Shown here: in pieces, positions 44,100-52,496 of the stretch
Position numbering within the stretch: position 1 is the stretch's first letter
Layout of the letters: every line of letters starts with the position of its first letter
Assembly: GCA_013540595.1 (NCBI GenBank)
Contig: JABXKE010000001.1
Coordinates: forward strand, 19,810-83,809
Source: Pyrodictium sp.
GTDB taxonomy: Archaea > Thermoproteota > Thermoprotei_A > Sulfolobales > Pyrodictiaceae
DNA: 64,000 nucleotides
Direction of reading: 5' to 3'
Translations under genes and position numbers: made by a program
Notes under the pieces: generated by a model
The model's input: the letters and a program-made list of their open reading frames with translations, nothing else
Database searches by the model: none
Told to the model about the DNA's origin: nothing

Positions 44100-44348
44100 A
44101 TGTCAGAGGAGCTTGTACCGCTTGAGGAGGAGGCTGACGAGTCTTATATCGAGAGCGAGGCCTCAGAAGCTGAGGAGGCTTCAGATCTCGAGGAAGTTGA
44201 CGTTAGCGTTGTCCTTCTCGAAGCAATGATCAGGCGTACGGAGGCTATAGAGAAACTCTCTCGAGGCCAGATTCCTATAGACGACGCTGTGGCCATTTTG
44301 TCTGCTAGTTTGAAGCTGCCTAAACGGGGGAGACGTCGGCGGTCTTAA
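44100..44348 (+). CDS. rpo13: Rpo13-like archaeal RNA polymerase subunit
   Basis: An 82-residue protein with an acidic N-terminus (more than 20 Glu/Asp in the first 45 residues), a central helix-turn-helix stretch LLEAMIRRTEAIEKLSRGQI and a basic tail (PKRGRRRRS). Sulfolobus Rpo13 has the same three parts and a matching M-R-x-TE ... L-x-x-G-x-I pattern in its central helices. Rpo13 binds near the downstream DNA channel of crenarchaeal RNA polymerase. ATG 44100 is chosen for its GGTGG site; GTG 44082 is in frame. The call comes from remembered similarity and should be checked by alignment. Confidence 0.75.
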   Translation: MSEELVPLEEEADESYIESEASEAEEASDLEEVDVSVVLLEAMIRRTEAIEKLSRGQIPIDDAVAILSASLKLPKRGRRRRS

Positions 44349-44375
44349 AAGCTAGCTTTAGAAGTGTATCTGTAT

Positions 44376-44765
44376 CTAGGAGGTTTTAATATCTACAGTG
44401 TAGCCGAGACTTTCAAGTAACTCCTTCAATGATTCGGCGCTAACCCTTCTGTCAATCACAAGAACTGCCCGTTTCTCTCCGTTAGCTGAAATGTATAGCT
44501 TTACCTTGTCTATTAACGCCGAACCTCTTATATAGTCCTCCGGTCTGTGAGGCAGGGGTATATAGTCCTTGAACTTTTTCTTCATATACGAGTAGAACTC
44601 GTCAAAATTGTCTATGTAGCGTTTTACCTCTAGGATGTCAGCCTCTGCCTTTGGAAATCTGCTCCTGAGTGCTTCCAGAAGCGTATATGCTTCTTCTATG
44701 CTTACGTCAACGTACTTGTATTTCGCGAGATCAACCTCTATTACGATGTTTCTGCGGCCTGCCAA
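44376..44765 (-). CDS. Hypothetical alpha/beta protein
   Basis: A protein of 129 residues starting at TTG 44765, with GGAGGG 6-7 bases upstream (an in-frame TTG at 44780 contains that site). It has a helical middle rich in K, Y and E (DEFYSYMKKKFKDYIPLP) between two alpha/beta halves ending VLVIDRRVSAESLKELLESL. I do not recognise it. It converges with the rpo13 gene and may use the 215-base gap upstream as promoter. Confidence 0.6.
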   Translation of the reverse strand: MAGRRNIVIEVDLAKYKYVDVSIEEAYTLLEALRSRFPKAEADILEVKRYIDNFDEFYSYMKKKFKDYIPLPHRPEDYIRGSALIDKVKLYISANGEKRAVLVIDRRVSAESLKELLESLGYTVDIKTS

Positions 44766-44891
44766 AGGATCTCCCTCCAAGATCTACCCATTGAGGCACC
44801 TAAGGAGGTATCTTAAAGTGAAGCGGACATGAAGAGGTTTTGGTTACGTTGATCTAAGGTTGCGGCGTCATCCCTCGCAGAAGCCTGGAGA

Positions 44892-44917
44892 GTGGGGCTC
44901 TCGTTCTTGTTCCCCAC
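44892..44917. repeat. Inverted repeat
   Basis: GTGGGG (44892-44897) and CCCCAC (44912-44917) flank a 14-base loop in the gap between two small genes. The overlapping GAGAG/CTCTC pair at 44888-44902 offers an alternative fold. Confidence 0.4.
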
Positions 44918-44995
44918 CGCGGTTGCTTCAGCTCATCGGTTGCCGCAGTTGTGTATAACAGCTCTAGGAAGGTTTAAGGCTATTCTTCGGAATCT

Positions 44996-45301
44996 TTGAC
45001 GACCGAAGAAACATTTTTTGAACTATCCGTGCTAAGGACATGCGGAGGAGCCGGCTTGACCATCTACTGGGAAAGATGCAGTATCTGCAGGAAACATAAA
45101 CCTGTAAGGCAGTGTACGCTCTGGCAGGACGACATGGTGTGTGCAGAATGCTGCCTGCTTTGCAGCCATAGGGGCTCGTGCCCTGCTCCTGCATGGTTTG
45201 GTGAGTTTCGTACTGCTGTGCCGGTATCAGAGAGGAGGAGGGAGGAAGCGCGTAAAGCGCTTGAAGACCTTCTTAAAAGGCTGGAATCTGGTAGCACGTG
45301 A
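44996..45301 (+). CDS. Small cysteine-rich putative zinc-binding protein
   Basis: A 101-residue protein with CSIC, a lone C, CAECC, C and C spread over residues 28-62 and a basic coiled C-terminus (SERRREEARKALEDLLKRL). The cysteine spacing suggests one or two zinc sites of B-box or ribbon type. It starts at TTG 44996, with a TATA-like GGTTTAAGG near 44970. It converges with pcna. A nucleic-acid or protein adaptor role is only a guess. Confidence 0.55.
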   Translation: MTTEETFFELSVLRTCGGAGLTIYWERCSICRKHKPVRQCTLWQDDMVCAECCLLCSHRGSCPAPAWFGEFRTAVPVSERRREEARKALEDLLKRLESGST

Positions 45302-45333
45302 GTGTTAGACGTTTTATCCCTCATGTCCCGTGG

Positions 45334-46095
45334 CTACACCCTTGGCGAGATCCAGTAAACCAGTTCGCCTCCTGTTGGGAGGCCATAAGACATCCTCATT
45401 GGCAGTGACTCACCGTAGCTTACAGTTACAGTGTCGGCTGACGACGCAGCCTTAGTGGAGGCCTTTAGGAGATCTATTGAGTACTTGGATCTAATTGGAG
45501 GGTTGCCACCTATGTCCAGCGAAAGCAGCGGGTTACCCATGGTCAGTGTTGCAACATACTTCTTCTGAGCAGCCTGTGATCTTACTTCGATCCTATCTTC
45601 TTGTGCTATGAACTCAGCCTCATCGCCAATAACTTTGATGTCGTCTATGAGGCTCTTGAAGTCCTTAGCCTCTAGCATAAATCTTACTGATAGTTCTACC
45701 TGTGGTTCTGCTAGCTCCTCGACGACGCCCTCTCGCAGCGGTATGTAGAATGTTCTTTCGACAAATGTTTTTCTGTCTACAAACCTTATTTCTAGCCTTC
45801 TCCTCTCCTCATCGAGCTTTAGTACAACATTATCGTTGCGTGTTCCGCGTTTAGAGACCCTGTTGAGTTCGTCACTTGGAACCAGAAATTTTTTCTTTTC
45901 CTCATCTAGTTGGTAGTCCTCAAACGCTGAAGCCGGAAGTTTTACTACTATCATAGTGGTCTTATCTGGCGTTAGCGTCTTGACCTCAAGCCCATTGGGA
46001 GTTGCTATGAAGGGTATCTCGTCAATGAGCTTCACTATTGTCTGAACTATTTGCTTAAATTTGGTTCCAGAGGGGTAAACAGCTTGGAAGGTCAT
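45334..46095 (-). CDS. pcn: DNA polymerase sliding clamp (PCNA)
   Basis: The protein has two PCNA-type domains. Family segments include LTPDKTTMIVVKLPASAFEDY and the C-terminal LVYWISPRV. ATG 46095 (MTFQAVYPSG) is chosen because GGTGGAG lies 6 bases upstream and matches homologous starts; a frame to 46113 adds six residues. Crenarchaea usually have several PCNA paralogues that form a heterotrimeric clamp, so this may be one of them. It is the only one in the window. Confidence 0.93.
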   Translation of the reverse strand: MTFQAVYPSGTKFKQIVQTIVKLIDEIPFIATPNGLEVKTLTPDKTTMIVVKLPASAFEDYQLDEEKKKFLVPSDELNRVSKRGTRNDNVVLKLDEERRRLEIRFVDRKTFVERTFYIPLREGVVEELAEPQVELSVRFMLEAKDFKSLIDDIKVIGDEAEFIAQEDRIEVRSQAAQKKYVATLTMGNPLLSLDIGGNPPIRSKYSIDLLKASTKAASSADTVTVSYGESLPMRMSYGLPTGGELVYWISPRV

Positions 46096-46163
46096 GGCTT
46101 TCTCCACCGGCATGCAGCTACTTTCTTATTTTGGATGCTGGGAGGCTTATTAGCTGATGGGCG

Positions 46164-46213
46164 ATGATGCGGCTCTACCCGTATAGAATGGTGAAGAGAA
46201 AACCACCGGCTGA
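46164..46213 (+). ncRNA. C/D box sRNA candidate upstream of pcna
   Basis: Box C-like ATGATGC (46164-46170), D'-like TAGA (46184-46187), C'-like GTGAAGA (46191-46197), a 12-base guide and a perfect box D CTGA (46210-46213) are in order. GGC/GCC outside the boxes can pair. A competing 7-bp stem TGCGGCT/AGCCGCA (46168-46174 and 46212-46218) could fold instead. The element lies on the strand opposite the pcna promoter. Confidence 0.4.
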
Positions 46214-46299
46214 GCCGCAGTCCGGCAGCCTCCCGCGACTACCTTCGAGCGGTTTGCAGTGGTATTCAGCATTACTCTTGTCTTCTGGACGTGGGGAGT

Positions 46300-46710
46300 C
46301 TAACGTTGGAGCTGCCGGACTTGTACTAATTTAACCTCTCTAATCTTTAGGAGTTCCTCCTTCACCTCGTCGAGGTTCTTATCGGACTTTGAGAGGTCTG
46401 CGATTATTATACACTCTGCGTACTCACCCCGCTTTACCGTAGTGCACTGAGTCGTTATCTGATCCACGTTTAGGGCTGCTAGCCTTTCGACTGCTTTGGC
46501 AAGCGCTCCTGGAACATCTTGGAGCTCCACCTTGATTTCAATTAGCTTTTCACTTTCAACCGGAAGCGGCGTTAACACTATTTCCTTCTTCTCCGCATCG
46601 GCTACTAGTATAATCGTCATACCTTCAACTATATTGAGGGCCTCTCTTATGACCAAGGGTATGGTTACTCTGCCTTTGCTATCCACCTTGACTACTTCCG
46701 AGAACCTCAC
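46300..46710 (-). CDS. AbrB/SpoVT-type DNA-binding domain fused to an ACT domain
   Basis: A 136-residue regulator. Residues 1-48 (VVKVDSKGRVTIPLVIREAL) are a swapped-hairpin AbrB domain, and residues 58-136 (EIKVELQDVPGALAKAVERL) an ACT domain, which usually binds an amino acid. The fusion suggests a ligand-responsive transcription factor. It lies 186 bases downstream of pcna, and its own promoter would be in the AT-rich gap 46711-46807. Confidence 0.85.
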   Translation of the reverse strand: MRFSEVVKVDSKGRVTIPLVIREALNIVEGMTIILVADAEKKEIVLTPLPVESEKLIEIKVELQDVPGALAKAVERLAALNVDQITTQCTTVKRGEYAECIIIADLSKSDKNLDEVKEELLKIREVKLVQVRQLQR

Positions 46711-46807
46711 TTAGCCCACCCGCCCAGCAGGTACAAGCGTAATTAAGATTATAAATATTTTGCAAATGATGTGCCTTGAAAAGCAGCTCTGTAGGCTTAT
46801 ACTTAAT

Positions 46808-47695
46808 TTAATTAGTTTGATGTTTTGTTACTATTTCTATGAGATTCGACGCCACCCTTCTAAACGCTTGTGCAGCATTCGTATTGGGGTACTTTATGAA
46901 GAATGGCTCGCCAGCATCGTTTGCCCTAGCTATCGCGGGCTCTATCGGTATGCTACCCAGGAAGGGTATGCCGTGCTTAGACGAGAGCCTCTGGGCTACG
47001 CCTTCTCCGAATATGAAGTGCTTGCTGCCGTCGGGGCACTCGAAATAACTCATGTTTTCCACGATGCCAAGTATCCGTGCGTTCAGCTTTCTGGAAAACG
47101 ATATAGCTTTCTCTACTACGATTGCAGATACTTGAGAGGGTATCGTAACTATTATAGTGCCGCTAAGATCCTTTATCAGCTGCATTATCGTTAGCTGTTC
47201 GTCTCCGGTGCCTGGAGGCAGATCTACAAGGAGGTAATCGAGCTCACCCCAGTCAGTGTATGCTAAAAGCTCCCTAATCGCTGAGGTTGTAAGAGCACCC
47301 CTCCATATGACAGGAGTATCTTGTGAGGGTAGCATCAGGCCTATTGATACTACCTTGACGCCGAGGGGAGCTTCAGCTGGTATTATCCTTCCATCGGGTG
47401 TCGCATAGAGGCTTGCGCCATCGACACCCATCATCCTCGGTATGGAAGGTCCATAGATATCTGCGTCAAAAACTCCAACACTCCATCCAGCCTCGGCCAA
47501 GGCAAACGCGAGGTTGGAAGTTATGAAGGATTTTCCCACACCACCTTTGCCGCTTAGCACAGCAATTTTGTATTTGATCCTTTTCATGTTCTCCTCTACG
47601 CGTTTCTCCTGTTCCCTTACCCTCTTTATGGCCTCCATCCTAGCCCTTACTTCTGGTGGGATGAGAGGCCTTCGTGTATTGGGCTGAGTGCTCAC
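46808..47695 (-). CDS. Mrp/NBP35-family P-loop ATPase, Fe-S cluster carrier
   Basis: A 295-residue deviant Walker A ATPase (VLSGKGGVGKS at 47-56) with FDADIYGPSIPRMMG and the DLPPGTGDEQ switch region. Family members carry and transfer [4Fe-4S] clusters through a C-x-x-C motif after ENMSYF. Here that segment reads CPDGSK, and this is the only cysteine in the whole protein. Cluster transfer by the usual route is therefore doubtful, or the dimer holds a cluster with one cysteine per subunit plus other ligands. It is divergent from the HTH-PRTase regulator. Confidence 0.88.
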   Translation of the reverse strand: MSTQPNTRRPLIPPEVRARMEAIKRVREQEKRVEENMKRIKYKIAVLSGKGGVGKSFITSNLAFALAEAGWSVGVFDADIYGPSIPRMMGVDGASLYATPDGRIIPAEAPLGVKVVSIGLMLPSQDTPVIWRGALTTSAIRELLAYTDWGELDYLLVDLPPGTGDEQLTIMQLIKDLSGTIIVTIPSQVSAIVVEKAISFSRKLNARILGIVENMSYFECPDGSKHFIFGEGVAQRLSSKHGIPFLGSIPIEPAIARANDAGEPFFIKYPNTNAAQAFRRVASNLIEIVTKHQTN

Positions 47696-47851
47696 CTGGC
47701 ATCGCCACTGCTAGCGAGAGCATAGGGAGGTTATAGCTATAATTCTCCGATAATGAGATGAGCTAAGGGAGGATAACGTAAGCGGTCAAGTTTGTGCTTG
47801 GTAACCAGAACCAGATCTTCAACTTGGCTGCGAGGAGGTTGGGTGCTAGCT

Positions 47852-48595
47852 ATGGGGAGAATTTTCTCGAAGCTAGAGGAGCTTGAACTCAGGATGGGTG
47901 CGGTCCGCGCGCTCAGAATTCTCTCTCGGCTGATGTCCTACAAGGAAATTAGCAGATATACAGGGCTGCCCCCTTCCACTATTAGTCGTTACATTACAGG
48001 CAAAATCCTCCCCAGCCTTCGACAAGCGTGGAGAATCCTTTCCTCTTTCCTTGAGGTTCACGACCTAGTTATTACAAGTGACAAGGGCGGCTCTGTAGTT
48101 AAGTCGCCAAGCTACATTGAACTGGCGGTGCTTCTCGGTAAGCTTGCACTTAGAGTGTACAATGGTACGATGTTTGACGCAGTGACAGCTGTGGGTGTGT
48201 ATGCTTGTGTTGCCAAACGGCTTGCTGAGGATCTTGGTTTGCGTTTTATAAGCTTGTCTACACCTCCACTCATTTTGGAGGAGCCAGATATTTGCATCCC
48301 CCCTAAGAGCAACATCTTCAGTGTGGTGTTCTGTGTTAAAAGAGGTGAAATAAAAGGCGTGAAAGAGGCGCTAATAGTGGCTGATCCACTCGTAAGGCAG
48401 ATGTATAGCGGTTTTGTAGAGGCAGCTGTGCTTGCACTTAGGGATTTAAACATTGGTGCAGCTATTCTGGATTATGGGTGTAGGGAAGGACGTGAAACAA
48501 GAAGCACAAGCCTAAGTGCTAGAAGCGTGTGCGTGCCGAGGCTTGCACGTAGAGCAGCAATGACCGCGGTTTTAAACACTGAAGAGAAGCGATGA
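47852..48595 (+). CDS. HTH-phosphoribosyltransferase-domain transcription regulator (GfcR-like)
   Basis: An N-terminal helix-turn-helix (MSYKEISRYTGLPPSTISRYI) is followed by a domain with the secondary-structure order of type I PRTases, including VVFCVKRGEIKG and later LIVADPLV. This pair of domains is known from archaeal regulators such as GfcR. The PRPP-binding loop is not clearly recognisable, so enzymatic activity is unlikely. ATG 47852 is preferred, with GGGTG 7 bases upstream; an in-frame ATG at 47792 is unsupported. Confidence 0.65.
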   Translation: MGRIFSKLEELELRMGAVRALRILSRLMSYKEISRYTGLPPSTISRYITGKILPSLRQAWRILSSFLEVHDLVITSDKGGSVVKSPSYIELAVLLGKLALRVYNGTMFDAVTAVGVYACVAKRLAEDLGLRFISLSTPPLILEEPDICIPPKSNIFSVVFCVKRGEIKGVKEALIVADPLVRQMYSGFVEAAVLALRDLNIGAAILDYGCREGRETRSTSLSARSVCVPRLARRAAMTAVLNTEEKR

Positions 48596-48637
48596 TGAAG
48601 AACCCACGCAGGGAGCCTACAGCTGGAGTGTGGGGTC

Positions 48638-49078
48638 ATGGATATATGTCAAGGTGCGGATAGAGAGCTCCTTCTAACAGCTATAGCTTATGCCGATATT
48701 AACGGCTGCAGCTATATCTTATTGTATGACAGGACGCACTCTAACTTGCTTCTGGGATGCGTTCTAAGGACTGTGTACCCTACCTTTACTGAAAGCTTTG
48801 AGATGCCTAGCTACTATGTTGTAGGCTACCTCGTGGTAGTGCAAGAGCCCGACACTCTACGCAAGGTTGAGGAGGCTCTTAGAGTTGAAGATGTAGTCTA
48901 CGTGGTTAAGGATAGGGGTATTTTGTCCATTATAGTTGAGGATCTTCAAGCGCTATACGATGTGTTTAGGGCCGTGGGAGATAGCGCAGCCCTAGAGCTA
49001 AGGCTTACAAGGTACTTTTGCGCAAATGATCTAGGCGAGGTTGCTAGACGGGCCGTGCTCGAGGTGCTTGAAGAATAG
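48638..49078 (+). CDS. Hypothetical protein
   Basis: A 146-residue alpha/beta protein (YILLYDRTHSNLLLG, YYVVGYLVVVQEP, VVYVVKDRGILSIIV). Strand-rich segments separated by charged helices give no recognised motif. It lies between the HTH-PRTase gene and XPB on the same strand with gaps of about 42 and 44 bases, so it could share a transcript with either. Confidence 0.6.
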   Translation: MDICQGADRELLLTAIAYADINGCSYILLYDRTHSNLLLGCVLRTVYPTFTESFEMPSYYVVGYLVVVQEPDTLRKVEEALRVEDVVYVVKDRGILSIIVEDLQALYDVFRAVGDSAALELRLTRYFCANDLGEVARRAVLEVLEE

Positions 49079-49122
49079 TTGTCAAAGCCTAGTCTATGTC
49101 ATAGTAAAGCTCCAGCATTGGT

Positions 49123-50769
49123 GTGGAAGTTAAAAGTGATGGGGGGTGGTCTACCCTTTTGCTGAAGTTTAGGATCTGCAAGTGGCTTGACGATGACGCG
49201 TTTAAGGAACTTCTGCGCTTTGCAAAGTACGAGGGCAGAGAGGATTACTGCAGTGTTTTCTCAATATATGTTAATAAGCTAGAACCTGAGGAACTCGAGG
49301 AAATCCTCGAATACGTTCAGAACCTGGGCGGTCAGTTAGACGGTGCATCAGTTGCACGTGCAAGAGCTCTGCTCAGAGACCGTAGAGAAGTTGTGGTAGA
49401 GACTTCTGATGGAGGTTTTCTTATCAAGTCAAAGAGAAGACTCTCTGACTTCCTTGCAGACTTTAGAGAAAGAGGCGCTTTGTACTACTCAAAGAAGCAT
49501 GGAGCCTTTGTTGTGAGGCCTTATGCGATAATTGACGTTATAAGCCGGCTTGCTAGCGAGGGTTTTGAGATAGTCGATCGAACCGGACTCATAAGCGCCC
49601 GCTTAAACCCCTCAGTAAAATTCGAGTTGACTGTCGGCCTTAGGAGTTATCAAGAGGAGGCTCTCAGGAAGTGGATAGAGAACAACTACAGAGGTGTAAT
49701 CGCTCTTCCAACAGGATCAGGAAAGACGGTGATCGGGCTAGCAGCTATACGTGAGCTTGGCGTTCCAGCATTGATCGTCGTCTATACGCAGGATCAAGTT
49801 CGTGAATGGTATGATAAGATAAGAAAGTTGACCACGATACCCTTGAGGCAAGTTGGCATGTTCTATGCGGGTGATAAACGTATTGCTGAGATAACCATTT
49901 CTACGTATCAGTCGGTGTACAGGAATATCCATGTATTTAAAGATAGGTTTTCTCTGCTAATAGTTGACGAAGCCCATCACCTACCTGCGGACAAGTTCAG
50001 AGTGATAGCTCACCGCATCATGGCACCTTACAGGCTCGGCCTCTCGGCTACTCCCTATCGTGAGGATGGAAGGCATGAAGAGTTATTCACCCTAATAGGC
50101 GGGGTGATCTATGAAAAACGTCTTGAAGAACTAGCCGCGGAGGGTTACATAGCTCCATATACAATACATCTTGTGAGGGTCGATTTAGCGAAGGAGGAAA
50201 AGGAGCGCTATCTCTCTCTAAAAAAGAAGTATGAGCGTCTATCACGCGGGTTCAAGGTAGAGGATCTCGTTAAACGTGCACAGATGGGTGATCCCTTAGC
50301 CGTAGAGGCTCTAAGGACCCTTAGCGAAATGAGGCAGCTTATCGCCTTGTCGCGCTCCAAAATGGAAAAGATTCGCGAAATCTTTGAGCAGGAGATGAAA
50401 CGTGGGTCTAGAATATTGGTGTTTACGCAGTACGTGGGCCAGGCTGAGGCTTTGGGTAAGCTTTTAGGAGCCCCTGTTCTCACTGGCCGTGATGATGATG
50501 CAAAGCGACGTATGATATTTGACCTTTTCAAGCGGGGTAGGTACGGTGGCCTCATACTTACAACCATTGGGGATGAAGGTATAGACCTTCCCGACGCAGA
50601 GGTGGGCATTATAGCCTCATCCACATCGTCTAGACGTCAGCTTATACAGAGACTGGGAAGATTGCTGCGTCCACGTGAGGGAAAGAGTGCTAGGCTCTAC
50701 ATTGTAGTTGCGCGAGGGACCCCTGAAGACCGCGCTATCTCAAAAATCCTAAGAACGCTGGATGTATGA
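49123..50769 (+). CDS. xpb: XPB-family SF2 helicase
   Basis: A 548-residue helicase. An N-terminal damage-recognition-like domain (about 1-165) precedes LPTGSGKTV (motif I, near 197), DEAHH (motif II, near 281), SATPYREDGRHEE with the R-E-D motif of XPB, a thumb-like helical insert and the second RecA domain with QRLGRLLRPREG. XPB proteins open DNA in repair or transcription. In many archaea Bax1 follows directly; here the next gene (50775) is not a recognisable Bax1. Confidence 0.92.
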   Translation: MEVKSDGGWSTLLLKFRICKWLDDDAFKELLRFAKYEGREDYCSVFSIYVNKLEPEELEEILEYVQNLGGQLDGASVARARALLRDRREVVVETSDGGFLIKSKRRLSDFLADFRERGALYYSKKHGAFVVRPYAIIDVISRLASEGFEIVDRTGLISARLNPSVKFELTVGLRSYQEEALRKWIENNYRGVIALPTGSGKTVIGLAAIRELGVPALIVVYTQDQVREWYDKIRKLTTIPLRQVGMFYAGDKRIAEITISTYQSVYRNIHVFKDRFSLLIVDEAHHLPADKFRVIAHRIMAPYRLGLSATPYREDGRHEELFTLIGGVIYEKRLEELAAEGYIAPYTIHLVRVDLAKEEKERYLSLKKKYERLSRGFKVEDLVKRAQMGDPLAVEALRTLSEMRQLIALSRSKMEKIREIFEQEMKRGSRILVFTQYVGQAEALGKLLGAPVLTGRDDDAKRRMIFDLFKRGRYGGLILTTIGDEGIDLPDAEVGIIASSTSSRRQLIQRLGRLLRPREGKSARLYIVVARGTPEDRAISKILRTLDV

Positions 50770-50774
50770 TATAG

Positions 50775-51881
50775 GTGGTAGGAACAAGAATAGCGCCATT
50801 GAGGCGGGCGTCAATAGGCATAGGTGATGGGGCTTTGCCGGTTGGCGAGCTAAGCTTGCTGCTCTATGGAAGGGAAGCAGGAATAACCATCACAAGCATA
50901 GCATCAAATATGACCTTGGGCGGAAGCAACAATCCGCGCAGCCTTAAGGCTGTGCTGGAGACCCCTAACCGGCCGATAAAGAAGGCTCTTTTGGATCTGA
51001 CAGTGCTTCTTCACGGCGGCTCTCTTCCTTCAAGTCTGGGATTTCGTGTCGATGTTGGCTATATAACTGTGACAAGGGAGTTTAAACCCAATAAGTGTGT
51101 GCTTACAGACGCTGGCGTCCTCTGTAAATTGGTATATGACGTGACTCCTATTCTAAAGTCCCTCAGCGATAATAGCTCCGCGCTGGAGCTTATGGTGACT
51201 TATCATGGTATTACCCCCCTTACAGTAGCCAGTGCAACTTCGTTTTTTGTGCTGGGTTCAGGAGACTGGGGAGTGAAGGGCGCTGGATATGCTTACCTTA
51301 TTGGACCTGTAGTACTAGAGCCAGGAGACAGCTCCTCTGTAGAGCTTCCCGTGAAACTTCAGGGCATGTACAGGGTAGGAGTACAGGGTATCGCCTTGCG
51401 CGGAAGCTATGCTCTGGAAGTTAGGGTGGGTGGGGCAAGCAGTTTGATAAAGGATGTTAACGGCTACTTCGAGCGTGCAATCGTAGTCGATGTACAGCAT
51501 CCCTCCAATACTATTGACGTGTATCATAAGGAGATCTCGGCTGGAGCTGAAAAGAGACCTGGCAGGGTTGTTCTGCACTCCCTTTACATAGTAAAGGTTG
51601 TTGAAGAAGACTTTGATGCGGATATAGATTTGTTAGAGGTGGACAAATCTTCTGCAAGGCTGCGAATAAGAATGAGAGGAAAAGATTATCCAGACAACGT
51701 TATGCTTGTCGTTATGGCGGTAGGCCGCGTTATTGATAGAAAGAACCTCAGCTTAGTTGATACGCGCCAACAAGATGTGCATGTAGACGTCAAGTTGGCA
51801 CCCGGCAAGCTCAATACTATCCGACTGATATGGAGATCCCTAGGCGGTACAAGATTTAAGGAGGTAAGGATTAGGGGCTAA
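50775..51881 (+). CDS. Beta-rich protein of unknown function downstream of XPB
   Basis: A 368-residue protein with repeated beta strands and few cysteines. It has no nuclease motif, no signal peptide and no clear membrane segment. It begins 5 bases after the XPB stop and so belongs to the same operon. The GTG start at 50775 lies inside a GGTGG site, and TTG 50799 is an alternative. Its position is where Bax1 is found elsewhere, but the sequence lacks a visible Bax1-like nuclease pattern. I do not recognise it. Confidence 0.6.
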   Translation: MVGTRIAPLRRASIGIGDGALPVGELSLLLYGREAGITITSIASNMTLGGSNNPRSLKAVLETPNRPIKKALLDLTVLLHGGSLPSSLGFRVDVGYITVTREFKPNKCVLTDAGVLCKLVYDVTPILKSLSDNSSALELMVTYHGITPLTVASATSFFVLGSGDWGVKGAGYAYLIGPVVLEPGDSSSVELPVKLQGMYRVGVQGIALRGSYALEVRVGGASSLIKDVNGYFERAIVVDVQHPSNTIDVYHKEISAGAEKRPGRVVLHSLYIVKVVEEDFDADIDLLEVDKSSARLRIRMRGKDYPDNVMLVVMAVGRVIDRKNLSLVDTRQQDVHVDVKLAPGKLNTIRLIWRSLGGTRFKEVRIRG

Positions 51882-51937
51882 AATCGGCTGTCAGCAACAA
51901 TTCGAGGACTGGACTAAAGATTTCGAGAGATAGAATG

Positions 51938-51994
51938 GTGATGAATTACTCCCGGCCTGAATTTCCTACTGGTGAAGATGACTTACCCGGCTGA
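51938..51994 (+). ncRNA. C/D box sRNA candidate
   Basis: A perfect box C GTGATGA (51938-51944), a 12-base guide, D' CTGA (51957-51960), a near-perfect C' AAGATGA (51975-51981), a 9-base guide and box D CTGA (51991-51994) follow one another. The D'-C' spacer of 14 bases is long. It lies in the convergent gap between two protein genes, where no other function is evident. Confidence 0.6.
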
Positions 51995-52014
51995 CAATTG
52001 TGCTTATCCGACAG

Positions 52015-52467
52015 CTACTGCGCAACGAAATCCACAAGCTTTGCGTTTACTACGGAGGATATAAACTGATCTAAGGTCGGGAACTGTTCGAGGTCCTCAA
52101 CATGTAATACCAGGTTGCGTGTATGTTTACCGTTGCCCTTTGCCAGCTCTCCTGTCGGCACCACACGCCACCCTCTCCCCGAGATCTTTACAGCAATGAG
52201 GCTCGTACCTCCGGCCCTCTCAGCGAACTCTCGTAGCCGATTTAGCTTCTGAATTGGAATAACAATCTTTTTTGATTTATTAACATATTTTACTTCAAAA
52301 ACAAAAATCTTACCTTTGTAAACGGCAAGAACATCGGGGTAGAAGAGTCTCTGCGCACGCGCCCCACTAGCAGGTCCGCGTACAACGGCAAAACCATGGT
52401 TCCACAGTTTGTGTACAAGCTCTCTTTCTACATCAAATCCTCTTCGAGACCATGAAGGTCTTGGCAT
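52015..52467 (-). CDS. hjc: Holliday junction resolvase Hjc
   Basis: A 150-residue PD-(D/E)XK nuclease. E14 in RRGFDVERELV, D45 in YPDVLAV, and E58 and K60 in FEVKY form the Hjc active site. It cuts four-way junctions. It lies 29 bases downstream of the PINA-like gene on the same strand, and PINA, Hjc and Hjm are known to work together in Sulfolobales. The C-terminal 50 residues are longer than in many Hjc proteins. Confidence 0.93.
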   Translation of the reverse strand: MPRPSWSRRGFDVERELVHKLWNHGFAVVRGPASGARAQRLFYPDVLAVYKGKIFVFEVKYVNKSKKIVIPIQKLNRLREFAERAGGTSLIAVKISGRGWRVVPTGELAKGNGKHTRNLVLHVEDLEQFPTLDQFISSVVNAKLVDFVAQ

Positions 52468-52496
52468 ACTACTTTCGCCATGGTTTATTGCTTTTG

